DNA of 24,852 nt from Actinomycetota bacterium. Its GTDB lineage: Bacteria > Actinomycetota > UBA4738 > CADDZG01 > WHSQ01. The stretch lies in assembly GCA_030448085.1 (NCBI GenBank), contig JAUJNU010000020.1, positions 1 to 24,852 on the forward strand. The letters are read 5' to 3'. Of the stretch, positions 21,304 to 24,852 are shown piece by piece. Numbering within the stretch: position 1 is the stretch's first letter; each line of letters begins with the position of its first letter. The translations under genes and the position numbers were made by a program. Under the pieces are notes generated by a model that worked only from the letters and a program-made list of their open reading frames with translations, did no database searches and was not told the DNA's origin.

Positions 21304-23066
21304 GCGTCGCAGTGGGACTCGGCTTGTTGTTCGTCTTCCACAATGTCGCGTCGCTGCGAAGTCTCCTCCGCCTGACCCTCCCGTTGCCTCTGCTGATCCT
21401 TGGGATCTATCTCTTCGTGGCTCCCACTTCGGAGTGGATATCCGCGGGGGACGCCGAGGCGGCCGAGGTAGTCGTAGGCAAGCCTGCGCCAGTCTTCCTC
21501 CTGGTCTTCGACGAGCTTCCGGTCACGTCGTTGATGACCAAGGACGGGGCCATCGATGCGAAGCGGTTCCCGAACTTCGCCCACCTCGCCGAGGACGGGT
21601 CATGGTTCCGGAACGCGACGACTGTCAGCGCCTACACCCACACGGCCGTTCCCGCCATCCTCGATGGCCGGTTTCCGGAAGCCGGGGGCCTTCCTCTAGC
21701 CTCACATCACCCCCATAGCCTCTTCACGCTGCTCGGGGGCGCCATGAAGGTCGAGTCGACAGAGATCATCACGCGTGTCTGCCCCGGAAGCATCTGTGGG
21801 ACCGGGGAAGACATCGCGCCGCCGGATGAGCGATGGTCCAGCATGCGCTCGGATCTCTGGGTGATCTCCCAGCACGTGATCCTGCCCGAGGATATGAACA
21901 CCGACTTGCCTGCGTTGGACAAGAGCTGGGGCAACTTCAAGAAGAAGGCCAAGACCCCGGACCAGGGCACCGACGCAACGATCGCGCGACAGGACCCCCC
22001 TAAGGGCTTCACGTCTTTCGTGAAGACGATCGAGGACTCGCCCGACCCCGTCTTCTACTTCCATCACGCCGAGCTCCCACATTCTCCGTGGCGCTACCTG
22101 CCCTCGGGCCAGCAGTACCGGCAAGAAGAGCCGGTGCCCGGCACCGAGCCTTTGAACGAGAAGTTCGGGACTAGATGGACGAATGAGAAGTGGCTGATCA
22201 CCCAGGGCTACCAGCGCCACCTTCTCCAGCTCGGGCTCGTCGACAAGCTGCTCGGGCGTTTCATCGAAAGGCTCGAGGCGGAGGGGCTTTACGAAGACGC
22301 CGTGGTGGTGGTGGCTGCCGACCACGGGATCTCGTTCCTTCCCGGTGCGCCCAACCGGCTTCCCACGCAGAAGAACCTCGGTGGGGTCGCGCCGATCCCT
22401 CTCTTGGTGAAGGCCCCGGAGCTCGAAGGGGGCGCTGTTTCGGATGAGGCGGTGCGGACGATCGACATCCTTCCGACGGTCGCCGACGCCCTCGACATCG
22501 AGATCCCCTGGGACGACATCGAAGGGCGATCGGTCCTCGGTGGTGCCGCCACCTATGAGGGAGACGCCGGGCTTCGGATAGGGGAAGAGGTCATGAGCTT
22601 CCCCTCCTCGGGCGAGCTGAGGGACAAGGTGAACCGCGACAAGTTCAGGTTGTTCGGGGTGAAGGGAGACTCGGTCGACCCATGGCGGATCGGGCCGCGG
22701 GGGACCGCACGCCTCGTCGGCAGGACGGTCTCGTCGATCGGGATAGGCGAAAGCGCGCCGACCGGCGCCGTCGCGGTGGACGGGGGGGTGTACGCGAGCG
22801 TCGACCCGAGCGGACCGATGTTCCCGTCCCTGTTCCGCGGGTTGCTGGATGAGCCTTCGCCGGACCTGAACGAACCCACTCCCATAGTCGCGGTGGCCGT
22901 CAACGGCCGAGTCGCAGCGGTGACGAGCCCGGGACCGGGCAAGAGGGATTTCTACGCGATGCTGGACCCCGCAGGGTTCCGCAAGGGGAGCAACGATGTG
23001 ACCATGTACTTGGTGGATGGGGAAGGCGATGCCGCCAGGCTGCGCCCCCTCACCCCGTCGCGATGA
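21300..23066 (+). CDS. sulfatase-like (alkaline phosphatase superfamily) membrane enzyme, catalytic part
   Basis: A 588-residue frame with two remaining transmembrane segments (about residues 1-18 and 24-42) and an extracytoplasmic alkaline-phosphatase-superfamily domain. Signatures: V-F-L-L-V-F-D-E-L-P-V-T-S-L near residue 66 (metal-binding Asp), a T-H-T-A-V-P-A-I-L-D-G-R active-site region near 115, H-H-A-E-L-P-H-S-P-W near 255 and A-D-H-G-I-S-F near 345. The sulfatase Cys/Ser-x-Pro-x-Arg formylglycine motif is absent, so hydrolysis or transfer of a phosphate or phosphoglycerol group is as likely as sulfate ester cleavage. The last 140 residues are a separate beta-rich region. The substrate is unknown, perhaps an envelope glycopolymer. 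The stop overlaps the next start (ATGA). Confidence 0.8.
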   Translation: MSVAVGLGLLFVFHNVASLRSLLRLTLPLPLLILGIYLFVAPTSEWISAGDAEAAEVVVGKPAPVFLLVFDELPVTSLMTKDGAIDAKRFPNFAHLAEDGSWFRNATTVSAYTHTAVPAILDGRFPEAGGLPLASHHPHSLFTLLGGAMKVESTEIITRVCPGSICGTGEDIAPPDERWSSMRSDLWVISQHVILPEDMNTDLPALDKSWGNFKKKAKTPDQGTDATIARQDPPKGFTSFVKTIEDSPDPVFYFHHAELPHSPWRYLPSGQQYRQEEPVPGTEPLNEKFGTRWTNEKWLITQGYQRHLLQLGLVDKLLGRFIERLEAEGLYEDAVVVVAADHGISFLPGAPNRLPTQKNLGGVAPIPLLVKAPELEGGAVSDEAVRTIDILPTVADALDIEIPWDDIEGRSVLGGAATYEGDAGLRIGEEVMSFPSSGELRDKVNRDKFRLFGVKGDSVDPWRIGPRGTARLVGRTVSSIGIGESAPTGAVAVDGGVYASVDPSGPMFPSLFRGLLDEPSPDLNEPTPIVAVAVNGRVAAVTSPGPGKRDFYAMLDPAGFRKGSNDVTMYLVDGEGDAARLRPLTPSR

Positions 23067-23911
23067 AGGTCTATGTCCACGGGGGCGTGAGCGGCCTCCA
23101 CAAAGGCGATCTGCCCTCCCTCTCGTATGCCGTGGAGGCAGGGCGAGACCGGAGCTCCTCCCTCGACGCAGCCGAGGCAGCCGTGGTTGCGCTCGAGGAT
23201 GACCCCGCTCTGAACGCGGGTTTCGGATCTGTCCTCACGCGCGACGGGATCCTCGAGATGGATGCCGGTTTCGCCGACGGTTCCACGGGGCGCTATGGCG
23301 GGGTGGCGGCCGTGCGGCTGCGGCACCCGGTGTCATTGGCGAGGCGGGTGGCCGAGCGGACCCCCCATTGCCTGCTCACGGGCCCGGGGGCCATGGACCT
23401 GGCGTCGGGTCTCGAGCCGATGGAGCGGTCGAGCGAAGAGCAGCATGAACGGTGGGAGGAGGCCCATGCGTCGGGCGCCCTCGACCTCGACAGCTACGGC
23501 ACCCCGGAGCACGTGGACACCGTGGGGGCCGTCGTCGTTGACGAGCGAGGGTTCCTTGCAGCCGCATCGTCGACCGGAGGTGTGTTCGGCAAGATGGCCG
23601 GGAGGGTGGGGGACGCGCCCATCTTCGGGGCGGGCATCTACGCGAGCAAGACCGTGGCCGTTGTGGGCACCGGTGTGGGCGAGGTGTTCCTCGAGACGCT
23701 CGCGGCGCGCAGGGTTGCCGAGTTGGTCGAGTCCGGGAGGGACCCCCAGAGCGCGTGCGCGCGGGTGATCGTCTGGGTGGGGGAAAGGAGCGACGCTGCC
23801 GTGGGCCTGTTGGCCGTGGATGTTGACGGTCGCTTCGGCAGCGCGTACCGCGGAGGCTCGTGGGCGGTGGCGGGCCCAGACGGGATGCTCGAGCCGGAGC
23901 TGATCACCTGA
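23063..23911 (+). CDS. isoaspartyl peptidase / L-asparaginase (Ntn hydrolase, T2 family)
   Basis: A 282-residue precursor that should cut itself before Thr153 (H-V-D-T-V-G-A-V), which becomes the nucleophile of the beta chain. Other signatures are A-G-F-G-S (53-56 region), E-M-D-A-G-F (65-70), S-T-G-G (170-173), R-V-G-D (181-184) and G-T-G-x-G-E (202-207). These enzymes hydrolyse beta-aspartyl dipeptides from damaged proteins and often asparagine. The protein is a little shorter than plant or E. coli homologues (about 310-320), with a short N-terminal segment. No signal peptide. Its ATG overlaps the sulfatase stop, and its stop is followed 2 bases later by the acetyltransferase start. Confidence 0.88.
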   Translation: MKVYVHGGVSGLHKGDLPSLSYAVEAGRDRSSSLDAAEAAVVALEDDPALNAGFGSVLTRDGILEMDAGFADGSTGRYGGVAAVRLRHPVSLARRVAERTPHCLLTGPGAMDLASGLEPMERSSEEQHERWEEAHASGALDLDSYGTPEHVDTVGAVVVDERGFLAAASSTGGVFGKMAGRVGDAPIFGAGIYASKTVAVVGTGVGEVFLETLAARRVAELVESGRDPQSACARVIVWVGERSDAAVGLLAVDVDGRFGSAYRGGSWAVAGPDGMLEPELIT

Positions 23912-23913
23912 CG

Positions 23914-24468
23914 GTGGAGGCAGGTAGCGCCGGAGTCGATATCCGGCCCGCCGTCGAAGCCGACCTCGGCCCCTTCTTGGACCTGCAAGAGAGCGTAGCG
24001 GCGGAGGGCCGGTGGATCGGCGCAGAGGCTCCCATCGACCGGATCACCCGCACCGACCGGTTCCTCAACGTGTACCTGGGGACGCCCTCCGCTCGGATGT
24101 TCCTGGCGGACGCGCGAGGGGCCGTTGTTGGTTGGGCAGACATCGAGGGCCCCGAGGTCGCAACGCTCGGGATGGGAGTGCACAAGGATCACCGCGGTGT
24201 AGGGATCGGGTCCCGACTCCTTCACGCGGCTCTCCGGGGTGCGCGTGAGGTGGGGGCTCACAAGGTTCAGCTCGAGGTGTGGCCACACAACGACGGGGCG
24301 ATCGAGCTTTATGAGAAAGCGGGGTTCGAGAAAGAGGGCCTTTTCCGCAAGCATTACCGGCGCAGGAACGGCGAGCTGTGGGATTCCCTGGTCATGGGCC
24401 TCATCCTCGACGTCTCCACTCGGCCCCCCGATCGGACGAGTGACCATCCTGAAGGGTGCGGTATGTAG
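23914..24468 (+). CDS. GNAT family N-acetyltransferase
   Basis: About 184 residues with a complete GNAT fold: V-D-I-R-P-A-V-E-A-D-L at the N-terminus, motif A with the acetyl-CoA loop (L-G-M-G-V-H-K-D-H-R-G-V-G-I-G-S-R-L-L) around residues 85-105, and N-D-G-A-I-E-L-Y-E-K-A-G-F followed by R-K-H-Y-R-R-R-N-G-E-L-W-D-S-L-V-M near the C-terminus. The last features resemble the RimJ/RimL and phosphinothricin-type GNATs; the acceptor cannot be deduced. GTG at 23914 is chosen because it falls just after the asparaginase stop and before the first strand. Fourth gene of the likely RTX-sulfatase-asparaginase-GNAT unit. Confidence 0.85.
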   Translation: MEAGSAGVDIRPAVEADLGPFLDLQESVAAEGRWIGAEAPIDRITRTDRFLNVYLGTPSARMFLADARGAVVGWADIEGPEVATLGMGVHKDHRGVGIGSRLLHAALRGAREVGAHKVQLEVWPHNDGAIELYEKAGFEKEGLFRKHYRRRNGELWDSLVMGLILDVSTRPPDRTSDHPEGCGM

Positions 24469-24513
24469 CCCGCTGTCCGGGGCGCACTGCGTGGATTACG
24501 TATTGCCGCGGGC

Positions 24514-24530
24514 GCTCCCCTCGGGGGAGC
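24514..24530 (+). terminator. strong hairpin after the acetyltransferase gene
   Basis: GCTCCCC (24514-24520), loop TCG, GGGGAGC (24524-24530): a perfect 7-bp GC-rich stem in the 98-base gap between the GNAT gene and the response regulator. No long T tract, but this form is common for GC-rich terminators. Confidence 0.5.
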
Positions 24531-24566
24531 ATCGTTCCAACTCAAGAAGAAGGGGCACCGGAGACA

Positions 24567-24852
24567 ATGAGGGTTCTTGTCGTTGACGATCAGCCGGTCT
24601 TCCGGATGCTGCTGTCCGCTGTCTTGGGCGACACCTGCGAGGTGGTCGGCGAGGCGAAGAACGGGGCGGACGCCCTGGTCAAGGTAGCAACGCTTCGCCC
24701 AGACGTGGTCGTCATGGACCTCGAGATGACCACGATGGACGGCATCGAGGGGACGAGGGCGATCAAGCGGCTCTTCCCGGAGGTGCGGGTCATCTGCTTC
24801 TCCTGCCTCGAGGACCCGGTTCGGCTCGACGCGATGATCGAGGCGGGCGCCT
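24567..24852 (+). CDS. response regulator, receiver domain (truncated by window edge)
   Basis: The first 95 residues of a receiver domain are in the window. It starts M-R-V-L-V-V-D-D-Q-P-V-F-R-M-L-L, with the acidic pair D-D, phospho-acceptor Asp in V-V-V-M-D-L-E-M-T-T-M-D-G-I-E (about residue 52) and the switch Ser in I-C-F-S-C-L-E-D (about residue 79). The D-D-Q-P-V-F and M-D-G-I-E-G-T-R-A-I patterns resemble NarL/LuxR-type regulators, so a C-terminal DNA-binding domain would be expected beyond the edge. ATG at 24567 has GGAG close upstream. The gene follows a terminator hairpin and is probably its own unit. Confidence 0.88.
   Translation, partial: MRVLVVDDQPVFRMLLSAVLGDTCEVVGEAKNGADALVKVATLRPDVVVMDLEMTTMDGIEGTRAIKRLFPEVRVICFSCLEDPVRLDAMIEAGA

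Noticed and set aside
23638..24447. 269-codon minus-strand open frame opposite the asparaginase and GNAT genes
   Set aside because: Both plus-strand genes have complete family motifs; the antisense translation has none.
1..24852. CRISPR array, insertion sequence, prophage or defence system
   Set aside because: No regularly spaced repeats, transposase, integrase, Cas or phage structural motifs were seen on either strand.

Overview
The window is GC-rich (about two thirds G+C by eye), uses GTG starts often, and packs genes with 4-base ATGA/GTGA overlaps. Several features point to an actinobacterium: a clpS-DUF2017 pair, a deazaflavin (F420)-type nitroreductase (DUF385), a GAF-ANTAR protein, a sulfatase-like protein with an N-terminal membrane domain, and a tRNA with no encoded CCA. 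I lean towards an uncultured Thermoleophilia-like or deep-branching Actinomycetota lineage; that placement is inference.

Layout. 1-3 kb: a small secreted protein (+), a DUF2231 membrane protein (-), and a CBS-pair protein followed by gamma-glutamyltransferase (-). 3.1-6.1 kb: endonuclease IV (+), converging on a tightly overlapped minus-strand operon gnd-clpS-DUF2017-peroxiredoxin. 6.1-7.0 kb: a CopZ-like metal-binding protein and a four-helix membrane protein. 7.0-15.6 kb: a signalling block with a GAF-ANTAR protein behind an unusual leader, tRNA-Arg(CCT), a soluble PAS hybrid kinase (-), and divergently a GAF histidine kinase, a single-domain receiver and a large REC-PAS-GAF-PAS-PAS-kinase-REC hybrid. 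None of the kinases has an obvious membrane segment. 15.7-19.1 kb: a TolB-like PD40 beta-propeller, a cryptic double zinc ribbon, a DUF385 oxidoreductase and an anchored secreted-domain protein (all -), divergent from a TetR regulator with a clear palindromic operator between. 19.1-24.5 kb: an RTX-repeat protein with a zincin-like C-terminal domain, a membrane sulfatase-like enzyme, an isoaspartyl peptidase/asparaginase and a GNAT acetyltransferase. A response regulator runs off the right edge.

A striking property is the set of single-base frame breaks. The large hybrid kinase needs four corrections (three in C or G runs), and the TolB-like gene, the zinc ribbon, the DUF385 gene and the sulfatase each need one. 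In every gene where length can be tested, the corrected length is an exact number of codons. No break was seen in the first 13.9 kb. Either the assembly is indel-prone here or a local set of genes decayed very recently.

The most interesting biology is: (i) the leader of the GAF-ANTAR gene, with a tiny ORF ending just before a terminator-like hairpin and a duplicated hexamer allowing alternative pairing; (ii) the RTX-linked zincin-like domain with a Gln where the first catalytic His is expected; (iii) the TetR operator; and (iv) the soluble kinase block with no recognisable DNA-binding output of its own.
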